DNA from: Paraglomus occultum | Lineage: Eukaryota; Glomeromycota; Glomeromycetes; Paraglomerales; Paraglomeraceae | Assembly (NCBI GenBank): GCA_910592205.1 | Contig: CAJVPJ010000450.1 | Span: 1 to 24,816 of the forward strand | Direction of reading: 5' to 3' | DNA length: 24,816 nt | Part shown: piece after piece, positions 1 to 10,900 of the stretch | Layout: each line of letters begins with the position of its first letter | How positions within the stretch are numbered: the first letter of the stretch is position 1 | Notes under the pieces: generated by a model | The model's database searches: none | The model's input: the letters and a program-made list of their open reading frames with translations, nothing else | What the model was told of the DNA's origin: nothing | Program-made: the position numbers and the translations under genes

Positions 1-2638
1 CACTGTCCTCTATCACAAACCATCACGTTTATGTCCTTAAAAGGTTATTTGACCAAATTTGGTATCGAGCCGTCGGGTAAGGCTAGATGGTATTACTCTA
101 TATTGCCAAATTTATATTTGCAATTTCCAAATTCGATTGGCTCAATGAACTGGTGAGAGCGCACTAAGACTGGCTCACATTTTTCGCCCTCGTATTCTTT
201 TTATCAAAAAAAAAATCTTTTTGTGTGTCCGTTACTCTAATACCATTTTCCTGATTTTTTTTTTTGCCTGAAAATAAAAATTAACACAGTGAACGAAGCA
301 ATACTGCTGCCCATGCTGTTTTATAATTTGCATTCTGTTTCTCGTACTTATTACGCTGAAATTAATTTGCTCGAAAATAATGAAAGAATTAATTCTACGT
401 TTGCAAAATAAACAAACGTTGTTATTGTATATCTTAATTATTGTCTATTACACATATATTCAATTTTATTTTCAATTGAGAAGAGCTGGTAATGTCTTTA
501 TTGTTACTTAATATTAATTAAAATTATCGCTTTGTGTAAAAATAATTATCTGGCACCCAATCCAAAATGAATTTTGACCAATTAAATAATTCCGTAATAA
601 TCGACTGTTGTACAGTAATATCTACTATTAATATATTATAATATAATTCACTATAACAGAATTCTTTGTCTCTTTTAAATATTATTACGCCAAAAAGTAT
701 ATCGTTAGCCAAAAGGCGAAAGGTTGCAGTCATAGCCATCCCCATAATAATAGGTCTAAGTTTGTACGTAATAGTAAAGGTATCTGACATATCTTTGTCA
801 GATGTAATGGGAGAACCGTAAAATCGTAAAGCCCACAGGGAGTGCATATAAGATAAATGTGATTCTTGTAAAAACACCCAATGTAAGAAGACATCCAAGT
901 GGAAAAAAAAAGGTTATCACAGTCACGATGCTGCGTGTTTTTTAATGTTTTTTCTATATATGTATTTCTCTTGTGCGGTTGTGTGGCCAGTTCACTTTTT
1001 CATTACCAGTTTCCACAGTTCAAGTTTATTTTTTAAATATTGGTCGGCTACTTTGAAATTAGAAGGCTGTGTAATAGCCGCAGTAGAAGACAATCAAGCA
1101 ACAAAGTTACTTACAAAGTAATTATTGTCTGAAAGTTTATACCTGTCAAACATTTCATGCTGCCTGCAGCTGCGGTCGTGTCTTTTTGGGTGCGACATTA
1201 TTGTTATTACTTTTCACATCGCATAGTTGATCGCCCTCAATCACGAAATAAAAGCACAGGGACATATTAAGCTATCTATTGTGTTTGAGAACGAATGTGT
1301 GTAAAACATCAAAGTTGTGTACGCTGAGGTGAGCATCACAAGTGTAATGGCGACATTGCGTTGGGAATATTTCAATAAAAGTGTCGACTTTTATAATACA
1401 GAATCTGCGTTGAGAAAATGAAAAGTGTATGCGTATTGTCAGAGTGGATGTAATCTCTAGAGCATGTTAGAAAAATCCATGTAATCGAATCTTTACCTAT
1501 TCTTAATATTGTTGTGAATCCTTTCAAAATCAGGAACAGGGGCCCGTTAACGCTCTATAAACAATATTCGCTTGACACACTTAATAGGATTGACTCTTTC
1601 AAATTAAAAAAAAAAAACATGTTTACTTACGGAGGACAATAACTCCTAGCAGGTAACTATGGATCAAACTCCCAAGGAATGAAAACCTCTAGGTTAAATA
1701 CATCTCCTACATATTGTATTAGTAAACGCAAGAAGAGGGTTAAAATATTGTTTCCGGCATTCGCTAAATGTCAGGTGCTTTTTATGGCGTCTCTCTGAAG
1801 AAAAAAAAATAATCTTTTGCCGCTCTTTCGTGACCATTTATTTATATGGCCATTCTGCTCATGAGAATAACGGCTGGCAACGGGACACATTCAGCCAGTC
1901 ATCAGCTTTGTAATCTTGTGTGGATTTTACATTTGTTGCAGAAGCGTGACTTTTGCGGTTTCCATTATAGAACGGTTTGCAAAATTTATTACCCATAAAA
2001 GTTGTCAGCCTCCGAGTGTAGGTTTTAAGATAGCTATTTAATTGATACAACTTGTATTTAGAACAATCGCACGATTTACAATTAAACTAGTAATATGACA
2101 ATCATACAATCAAATAATATGACACGATACGATACTTCGTAATCTTGCATGTCAGAATTGTTTATTTTCAACAATACCATCAATCATATGATCGATGTTT
2201 CGCGATATCGCAGATACTGATATATAAATAGATTTCAGTAGAAGCAATAATTAAACACGAAGATTGTGATTTACCCACACATGCTACTCAATATTTCGAG
2301 GATCGAGTGTTACACGAATAATGGTAATACGAACAGGGATTTTACTCGAACATGTAATTTTTTACGTTATTATGCCTTTACTGCCCCCGTCTCAGCCTCA
2401 TGTGATTCGCCGCGGAGCGTTTGTTAAATCAAATCGCTCTTTACCGTACAATACTTTTCTTTTGTCCCCTATAACATACATATATGATTATACGGCGATA
2501 TAGCCTAATAGTCTGCCTTTTTATGGGCTTTTATTCTCTTAATTCGACACAAATTTGATGTAATACAAGAAGATGATCATAAATGCCAGTTTGCCAAATA
2601 AGATTGATAATCAATGAATCATTTCTGCAGAAAATCAA
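1..2638. other. AT-rich intergenic region, no confident gene
   Basis: Most of this stretch is AT-rich with frequent stops and many A or T runs in all frames. Two weak coding signals exist. A plus-strand frame is open from the window edge to a TGA at 154-156, giving 51 codons with no start inside the window; it could be the last exon of a gene to the left. A minus-strand frame is open at 524-898; its only in-frame ATG near the start is at 847, giving about 107 residues with no family I recognise. The rest (about 900-2638) shows only short open frames. The last few hundred bases must hold the promoter and 5' leader of the threonine dehydratase gene. Confidence 0.6.
524..847 (-). CDS. Hypothetical single-exon ORF, about 107 aa, unrecognised
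   Basis: An uninterrupted minus-strand frame from an ATG at 847 to a TAA at 524-526. The frame continues upstream to 898 without an ATG. The translation is rich in aromatic and aliphatic residues (Phe, Tyr, Ile, Leu) and has no motif, repeat or signal I can name. In DNA this AT-rich an open frame of this length is only mildly unexpected by chance. It could also be one exon of a larger gene. I list it only as a candidate. Confidence 0.2.
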   Translation of the reverse strand: MHSLWALRFYGSPITSDKDMSDTFTITYKLRPIIMGMAMTATFRLLANDILFGVIIFKRDKEFCYSELYYNILIVDITVQQSIITELFNWSKFILDWVPDNYFYTKR

Positions 2639-4852
2639 ATGGAGACTGCTGACGACAAACGCCATAATTACGTGCCCACGGGCAAAGCGCTGGTCGAGAC
2701 GACTACAACAACGCCGTCTCCACATTTAATTAATCCCATGCCAGACTTTAAGGAGCCCGATTATCTTCGATTGATTCTCACGTCTCGTGTATACGATATC
2801 GTCAATGAAACTCCATTGCAAAAAGCTACAAATCTATCGTTCAAGTTGGATAACAAGATCATGCTGAAAAGAGAGGATCTTCAGGAAGTATTTTCTTTTA
2901 AAATCCGGGGTGCTTATAATAAGATTGCACATCTCACTCCGGAGGAGAAAAAAAGAGGGGTTATTGCTTGCTCTGCAGGTATGTGATATATCGTGAGTAG
3001 TGCATTCTTCGACGTGGAGAGCAAAACTACCTGCATGCGAGCTACAAAGGTGTATTGAAAGTTTGTGAAATTTGTTAAAGGAAATCACGCGCAAGGTGTT
3101 GCATTATCTGCCAGACATCTTGGGCTACCAGCCACCATTGTCATGCCTTTGTAAGCGGATCTTCTTTTTTCTTTTTTGCTCGTGATGAAACTATATCACA
3201 TAAATCCAATTACATTTGCATTTACTACCCATATTCAGAGCCACACCAGACATTAAATGGCGCAATGTGAAGCGACTGGGTGCAAAGGTAGTCCTACACG
3301 GTTCAGACTTTGATGAAGCAAAGCAAGAATGTGCTCGTCTCTCTGAGCTCCATCAACTTACCAATATACCTCCATATGATGACCCATATGTAATAGCTGG
3401 TCAAGGCACAATAGCAATGGAGATTCTCCGGCAGTGTAATCTTGACGAGATACACGCTATCTTTGCCTGTGTGGGCGGCGGAGGATTGATTGCGGGCATT
3501 GGGAGTTACGTGAAGAAGTTGTGTCCGAACATTAAGATCATTGGCGTAGAGACTTATGACGCTAACGCAATGACGCTGTCGTTAAAAGCACAGAAGCGAA
3601 TTGCGTTAGATGAAGTCGGTTTATTCGCCGATGGAGCAGCTGTCAGGCTGGTTGGTGAGGAAACGTTTAGAGTGTGCAAAGAAGTAATAGATGAGATGGT
3701 TTTGGTGAGCACTGATGAAATATGTGCCGCTATTAAGGATGTTTTTGAAGGTAAGGAAGGCTTAAATTAGTAGGAAGAGCTTGTACGTATTTGAAGATTG
3801 TCCGCAATTTGATTTATTTATGGTAAAAATGTAGATACACGTTCGATAGTTGAACCAGCAGGTGCACTTTCCGTGGCCGGATTAAAAAAATATATTGCTG
3901 AAAAGAATCTTAGCGGCAAATGCTGTGTTGCCATCACATCTGGGGCGAATATGAACTTTGATAGACTGCGTTTCGTCGCAGAACGTGCCGAGTTGGGTGA
4001 ACATCGGGAAGCGTTGATTTCTGCTATTATACCAGAAAGACCCGGAAGGTACTTTAGAGCATTGAGTTGACGTGTTGTAAGCCGATAATTCATTATTGCT
4101 GACGGTGCCACACCCGAAACATTTCAAAGTTTTGTACAATTGTACAATCACATCCATCCGCGTGCTATAACAGAGTTTTCTTATCGGTAAGCAATTTGAT
4201 TGTTGTAAGTTTCTATCTAGTTTCGTTGAACCTAATCCTATAGATAATGTTTTTCCAGGTACTCTGATTCTAAGAAAGCATGGATTTACATGTCATTCAT
4301 GGTTGAGAATAGAGAAAAAGAAATACCGACCATTTTAGCTGCGCTGAAGGAAGACGGGATGGAGGGTCAAGATATTAGCGACAACGAAATGGCGAAAAGC
4401 CATGCACGATATCTTGTCGGTGGGAGAAGTAATGTTGAGAACGAAAGGTTATATCGATTCGGTGAGGCTAACATTGCATATTTAGATTGTGACATATTAC
4501 GTTTGCTGCTCAATGACTTACTTGCATCCCAATCTTACAAATGAACTAGAATTTCCTGAACGGCCGGGGGCGCTACGCAAGTTTTTGCAGGGTCTCCGAG
4601 CTGAATGGAATATTTCTTTGTTCCATTATCGAAATCATGGATCAGGTAACTGTAACAATGAACATGGTGTATATCAAGTCTTATTTTAACGGCTAATTTT
4701 TTTTTTCTTGCATAACAGATATGGGGAGAGTTCTTGTTGGAATTCAGGTAAGCCCGGACGATTCTGATGCGTTTGAGTCTTTCAAGAATAATCTTGGATA
4801 TCATGTGGTTGATGAGACGCAGAACCCCGTATACATACAGTTTTTGAAGTAA
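2639..4852 (+). CDS. ILV1: Threonine dehydratase (threonine ammonia-lyase), biosynthetic, 541 aa
   Basis: PLP enzyme that deaminates threonine to 2-oxobutanoate, the first committed step of isoleucine synthesis. Eight exons: 2639-2978, 3081-3150, 3239-3750, 3835-4048, 4130-4186, 4259-4461, 4550-4645, 4719-4852; the phases agree throughout. The catalytic domain carries the Schiff-base lysine K88 in the motif [10 protein letters not shown], the substrate-loop sequence SAGNHAQG across the first splice junction, and the glycine-rich PLP phosphate loop [10 protein letters not shown] (216-219). The C-terminal part, from about residue 375, has two ACT-like regulatory modules, recognised by [19 protein letters not shown] and [16 protein letters not shown], which in this family bind isoleucine or valine. 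The length is typical for the eukaryotic enzyme. The N-terminus (residues 1-35) is acidic and Thr-rich and does not look like a mitochondrial presequence, although the fungal enzyme is normally mitochondrial, so an upstream targeting exon may be missing from this model. Confidence 0.95.
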
Positions 4853-6718
4853 AAAGTTCATCCATTTATGCGATCTTTGCAACACTCGAGGAAGTGTCCT
4901 GATAATCATCCACTTGCAATCTTAATAACGTGAATGAGGATATTTTAGCTATACAAATCGTCTGTGTATATCCACATTATAATTGACACGTATGCTAAAA
5001 TGTCGAGTCCCGCTGACTTCCATATAATCGTACAGCATTAGCTACGTGTGCGTTGATATTTTTGAAAGAAATGAACATGGAAGATTGCAAATGGATGTCG
5101 GGACGGACAATATTGTTTGGGCATTGGCATTAGAAGTTTTATCCAGGACTCCAAATTTTCTCTAATCAAATATACGTTTGCAAAACCAGCATTGTGAGCC
5201 AACCTCTTATTGCTACGAGCACAGATAAAGCACTTGTTTTTAAGTTGTCGGTTCACTATTAAAAAAATACAGCATATTGCCAGGCAGGTTGTGATAATAA
5301 TGTAAATAGCGTCATTGGGTGACAATGTATTACTATACAGAAACATTTTTAGTAAACCTTCGCCTCGTGATTAAAATTTGTGACTCTTCCCGCATTTAAC
5401 ATATAATGTATATCAATTCCAGTTTTCTGTAGACAGCACACTCTTTGTCTGATTGCTTACTCTTTTTGTGACAGAAAAGGGCACAATACATTTATCACCT
5501 GATACTGATGTTGAAGACAACGATATCAAAGTTTAGCACTTTTTATATACAGTATCGGACAAAATGATGTCGTTAAATTCTACTGACATCAGAAAAATAA
5601 CACGCTTTTGGACGTGAATTGTCGCTTTTTTTTTCCATTAAGTATAATATAGGTTCGAGCGTCTATTGCGAAACTTCATTAGAGATTTTTCACAACCATG
5701 AATATATTTTTCTTTCAAAGTCTGCCTTCACCTACGGTGATTGTAAGAATCAGTTCCGTTATTATTATTTTCTCGTCAAACAAAATTTTCAAAACTTTAT
5801 CCAGCTGAAAGGCGTATTAGTATGCTACTTAAAAAGGCCATTTTGAATTTGTTTCTAACCGTCTTACACATGAAAATTGTGACAATTTATTCATTCATTA
5901 TCAGGTACAGATTTATGCACCTCTTTAAAATTGAATAAAGGATTAGGATTGACCGAACTGCCTGAATCTGGGAAGTTATGGGAGACTTATTTTCTTCCGT
6001 TTGAGCTTATTATTATAGCACGAGATTATAGTATGTTGAGCGAATTTGGAAGTTGCTGAACAAGAATTATGACTTGGACTGCTTTCTGAAAAATCGGGAA
6101 ATGCCGTTCGTTTCCTGCACCAAAATCTCTTTCTGACATACCAGAAAATGAAATTTTAGAAATTTGGAATCACCTGCTTTCTGCAATTTATTTATTAATA
6201 ATCATTTGGTTAAATTCGAACGTGCAATAGATTGAATACATATCACAATCACTCTTTACGGGTATAACATATTTGTTCATTGTAGTCGTCCTTTTAGATA
6301 GATCGTGTATATTTTTCTCACATTTAACAGTAATATTAATATTTAATCGCATATACTTACAATGCCACGGAAAAGTCGTGGACAACTTCTTGGTTTTTCG
6401 TCTATCTCTGTTCAGAAGGCCAATGGATTAGCGGACTGCGCGTAAAGCCGGAATCGTGACTTTAAACGCTTCCCACATCTCCGTCGGCCCTTCGCGCATT
6501 GACATTCCCGAACTTGTCAATCATGCTTTCGACTATGTCAGGAAGCTTTTATTCTATTGTAGCTGATTACTTATATTATGTCAACACGTGATTTTTTAAA
6601 AATTAGATCTGGTTCCAAAATTTTTCAAATGGTGTATCTATAACGTTTTTATTCTATTGCAAGCAAATTCTATAGTAACTTAGTGGTTCATACGTAATTC
6701 GTCATATTGGCTAGTAAG
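4853..6718. other. Long intergenic region with scattered coding-like relics
   Basis: No complete gene is visible between the ILV1 stop and the FAF1-like start. Two stretches read like protein: a plus-strand frame open at 5883-6059 (58 codons, no ATG near its start) and a more GC-rich minus-strand island at about 6428-6548, where two overlapping frames are both protein-like. Neither joins to a full model. There is also a small inverted repeat (7-bp arms) at 5565-5571 and 5585-5591, and a 13-bp direct repeat (ttttattctattg) near 6546 and 6646. A minus-strand open frame at 5038-5346 is hydrophobic at its N-terminus but unrecognised. Confidence 0.5.
6428..6548 (-). other. Coding-like island, possible gene fragment with a frameshift
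   Basis: On the minus strand one frame (6548 down to a TAA at 6462-6464) reads KLPDIVESMIDKFGNVNA and then degrades. A second frame (6505 down to a TAA at 6428-6430) reads MSMREGPTEMWEAFKV followed by about nine plausible residues. The two overlap around 6490-6505, as they would if a single-base indel had split one original frame. The first piece resembles the helix before the NNAG motif in short-chain dehydrogenases, but that motif itself is absent, so the family is a guess. The base composition is richer in G and C than the flanking DNA. It may instead be a chance open stretch. Confidence 0.25.
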
Positions 6719-7744
6719 ATGAAGAACGAACCAGAAATAGTAGTGTTTGACGACAAGAGCTTGAAATCGGCACGCGTGAACGGATCCAATAAAAGCGAGT
6801 GGAAGGCTTTCATGGTGAGCCCGTTGAATGACAGCTTGTGCATACTTGCCAGAACCCTAACAGACTTGTTCAAACACGTAGTCTTCTAAAGTCTCAAAAA
6901 CGAGTCTCAAACCACCCGCCGCACCTCAAGACGCAAAAGAGCTTGAAGAAGAAGAGTGAGTTTACGTGTTGTGTAGTTACGTCTCGGTTGCTTCGCTGAG
7001 AATAATTATTAACCCGAGCCCGAATAGACTTGATCGGCAGAATGATTTAGAGTTGGAGGAACTTTTAAAGACAACCAAGTTGCTCGAAGAATATAGTAAG
7101 TCAAATAGTTTATTCCGACTGTATCGAGACTAGTGTATAATGACATATTCTCTTTATCATAGCCGCCGAAGAAATTGGGGGGAAAGATCGGCGAAAATAC
7201 ATAGAAAAACGAATGACCGATCTTGGTGCAAAGGTGAATAGAACATGAGCATGAGAGCATATCTTTTGATACGATTTTTCATAACACTGGGTTGAATTCG
7301 TTATACCAATTAGCCCAAGAAAGGAGTAAAAACCCCTATTCCGATAACAATAGGAATGAATTTAAAAAGAAAAGATCGCGAAAAGAAAGAACTCGAAGAG
7401 GTATGTTGATAAACTCGATTTTAAATCAAACAATCAACGTTCAATCTATATTCAGCATATATCATGACAGTCATCCTGTAAATCAATTGAATTTCTCAAT
7501 TTGTCTACCTGCTTCTTTCTCCAAGGCTAAAAATCTTGGTTTGTACCATCGGAGCATAAAACACGTATGGGCTGCATCGGCAAAAAAGAAATCGAATAAT
7601 CGGAAAAATCGTGGCATTGGTGTTGGGCTTGGCAAGGTTAAAGATGGGATATTAACATTGAGTTCACAAGATATCAGAAGAGTGCAGAGCGCTGGTGTGA
7701 AGAAAAAACGGAAAGGCACGAAGAGATTATTCAAAAACTTGTAA
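6719..7744 (+). CDS. FAF1: FAF1/C1orf131-like ribosome biogenesis factor, 204 aa
   Basis: Small basic nucleolar-type protein. In yeast Faf1 acts in the 90S pre-ribosome for 18S rRNA maturation; the human homologue is C1orf131. Six exons: 6719-6814, 6882-6955, 7028-7095, 7163-7233, 7314-7400, 7526-7744; all phases agree. The start is the first ATG after an in-frame TAA at 6695. The N-terminus has the motif EPEIVVFDD and then KAFMSSK, which forms only after intron 1 is removed. The middle is acidic and Leu-rich (EELLKTTKLLEEY). The C-terminal core has GIGVGLGKVKDGILTLSSQD (162-181), a Gly-rich strand followed by a basic helix, and the end is Lys/Arg-rich (KKKRKGTKRLFKNL), as expected for an RNA-associated nucleolar protein. 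It is shorter than the yeast and human proteins, so the linker regions are reduced. It converges with VPS54, leaving 176 bp between the stops. Confidence 0.85.
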
Positions 7745-7920
7745 TAGAAGCATGAAACGTAATTTTTTTACTACCGGTGATTTCAAAAAGTCTATTTTAA
7801 TAAGTGTACACATCTTACTGGTATTTATAGAACAATTAAAATAATTCCAAAGATGGATAAATTAGATGTCTTCATGAGTGAACCATTCTTAGTCTATCAT
7901 TTTTTACTTGATGTGGAATC

Positions 7921-10900
7921 TTATAGAGTGTTTGCTGACAGAGGGTCTTGTAATTGTAGGCTGAGTGCCACTGCTTCTAGTCCATTTTGAGGACCCTCTA
8001 TCCGATCTAAGTTCGATAACTTCTCAATATAATACCTTACGTCTTTAAGCAAGCTGAGTTACATGGAGATGGTCGATAATTAGAAACATGGGCATGGTGT
8101 GATTTAAACCGTAAACCGATGAATTAGATGCTTACCGTGATTTTCCCGTCTCGGTGAAAATACTTAATTTATCTATTTCTTGTGCCAGCTTCGTATTAAA
8201 TAATTTAAATACTTCAGACATTACGCTCTGAAATTATTTGGAAAGTATGAGTAGGACACGTGCGCGTGTAACTGATTAAACATTGGGACAAATTGGCCAT
8301 TCCATATCATTTCATTAATTAACTCACCTGGAGAGTGTCAGGGCGGAGATATCTATTTAATACTCTATGCAGCGTCGTGGTCTCTTTTACCAGAACTTCC
8401 ATGTATTGGTGCACGTCGTTGCTTCCATTAGGATCATCCCATTGCACGGCCTTGGTGTTTATCAAAGAGGATAACAGAGGATAATGAGCAATCAATCAAA
8501 CCAATATAATCGTGTCGTCATCATAAAATTTACCTGGAACTTTTTGATGTGTGCTTCAAGTCTTTCATCCATTATAGACACCAACTTGGCATGAATTTCA
8601 TTTTTGTGATTAGTGTAATCCTAATAAATAGCAAAACAAGTGTTACAAGGATATATATAGAAAATCGAGGGAACGTGGATGAACCATAAAACACAACGGC
8701 GTCAATAAAAAGATCCACATGCAATCGACTCACCTTTTTTATCCGATCAAATTCAGTCAACATTACAATCTGCTTTGCGTCAAGATTATGCCGTATGCAT
8801 TCTCTCATGTAAGGAATCAACGATGTCAACGCGTCAAGTGACTGCGAAGCCAAAGCTAATACGAAAGAAAGCCAAATTAGATCAAACGTCTATTAAATTA
8901 TAGTTAGAGCACATTACTACGTATATCATACCAAGGTGTTTAGCCGTAATGTTCTTCAATCCTGCAGAGTAACGTGCTCCTCCTCCCAAAATTACTTGAC
9001 ATGTTCTTGAATTGAAAGTCTAATAACAAATAAACATCTCAGCAATCGCACGTTATGTATCGTAGACTAACCCTCTTGAAAATTCAGACTTACGTTCAGT
9101 ATCTCTACAATCTTGTTCATGACTTCCTGAGTCAAATTGGGAATATTCACCATACACCTCAAACTATCACCCAATGTTTTTAGTAACACTAATGTGCTTC
9201 CAACCACAAAAAATTTGTTATTCTCTACTGACAAAGACTTCTTGCTCGCATAATTAGCCTCTGGAGCTGCGTCATTCGGACCAGTACCGTCACGTATAAC
9301 GTTGCGAGGTGCTGGATATGTTGGTGATAGAGGACTTTGCTCATATGGATCGCCAGAAAAGTTGTCTCGAAATTCGTCCAGACCTTCACTGGAAGCACGG
9401 ATAATTAAATTAACTATGTTTTGAAAGTCAATTGGGACTTCAGCAGGTATCCATTGTTCGTTTTCGATTACTGTTACTAGTTGTCTGACTTTTTCCATCT
9501 GAAAGTGGTTGAGAAATGACTTTGCCTAAATAAGCAAATAAACAAGCAGATGCACGTGAGACAAGCACGAAAAGCAAGCGCGACATTAAGGGTGCCCGAT
9601 AATGAACGATAATTGCCTGAGACATAATAGTTGGTCGAAGTCGAACACTAGTCCTGCCGCAAAGACTCTCTCCCTGTAATACAAAAGCCCATGTAACATT
9701 AAACAGACGATAAAAATCTTTTGGATTCAACTGCGCATTCTGTTCAGCACGCATAGCAATCAACTTTGCACATCTATCGTAGGCCAAGTCGGCAGACGAT
9801 ACTACTATTTCCGAAGACTCTGTCAACAATTGTCCATAAGTGTTAGATGAATCGAATTGGGGTGAAGGACTTGCAGCATCTACGGTACTCTGAGATGGTT
9901 CGGAAGCTGCCGAGACTTGTTTCGATGTAGAAGATGATGCCCGTCGAATGAACGATTTTAGACCACTTATTGATTGTGCTGTTAGAATACGTAGGTTTGG
10001 TATAGGTTGATCTGCTTTTTCTTCATCATTCTTGTGACCGACACCATTTGTTTCGTTGTGAGAAACTTGTTGATTTTCTTCGTCCGAATGAGTAGCTCCA
10101 GAAGAGACTGTATTGTCATTAGGCTCACTGGTGTCGAAATGAGGATCGGCATCGGCAGATCGCACTTCTTTGAGAACACTAGCAAAAAGTTCGTTGTAAA
10201 CAGCTACGCGTTGCATGGCTTCTAACAAGACGGCATACAAGTCGAGCAGCACGGCAAGAAACGCGTCATACGTCATTCCTTTTAAATGCTTGGCTAACAT
10301 GGCGCTATGCGACGTTGATGTGCTACAAGCACCAAATCATATTCAAACAAAATAATTAGTCATATGGTAATATAAAAAAACAAATTAAACCAATAACTGA
10401 AATACACTAGATATTTACTTTGATTCACCCCTAATTTCTCCCAGCTGTTCCTCCATTACTTTTGGATATCGCTACATTTTAAAAAAAAAAGTAACATGTC
10501 CATGAATAAATCAATAATTTATATTCCAGAAAGCTATAAAAAAGGTGGTACGTTACCTTTTGAATAACTTTTTCAATTTCCTTAAAAATCCTTTCTCGAT
10601 ACGCTTGCAAGGCATTAGCAAATCTATTTGTTCTGTACAGTCCCAAAATTAATGGTGCTAACCTCTCCTTTAGTTTCTCCTCCTTGTGTAATGACGTTCC
10701 ATCACTACTCATGATAGAAATAGTTTTCCTAATTTGAGACTGCTGAGCCAAGTTAAATTTATACAACTTGTTTATAACTTGTTCCGTATTTACAATATTC
10801 AAGTGTTCCTCAAAGTCCAAGAATATAATATTCAATAAATCATTCTCCATCATAACCCCAATACTTCTATACAGTTCATGCAACTGTGCACTGAAATGCA

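Noticed and set aside
2202-2211. Perfect 10-bp palindrome gcgatatcgc
   Set aside because: Isolated and short, with no repeat nearby and no gene start within reach; expected by chance in a window of this size.
3818-4157. Two minus-strand ORFs of 97 and 91 codons
   Set aside because: Both are antisense to ILV1 exons 4 and 5, which are clearly coding on the plus strand.
5038-5346. Minus-strand 102-codon ORF with a hydrophobic stretch near its N-terminus
   Set aside because: No recognisable motif, no splice partners, and composition like the surrounding AT-rich DNA; a chance open frame is the simpler reading.
5549-5571. Sequence acagtatcggacaaaatg next to a TA dinucleotide, reminiscent of a Tc1/mariner terminal repeat
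   Set aside because: I could find no inverted partner within several kb and no transposase-like frame, so one short resemblance is not enough to call an element.
10007-10225. Plus-strand 72-codon ORF
   Set aside because: It is the antisense shadow of the conserved VPS54 exon at 9617-10322.
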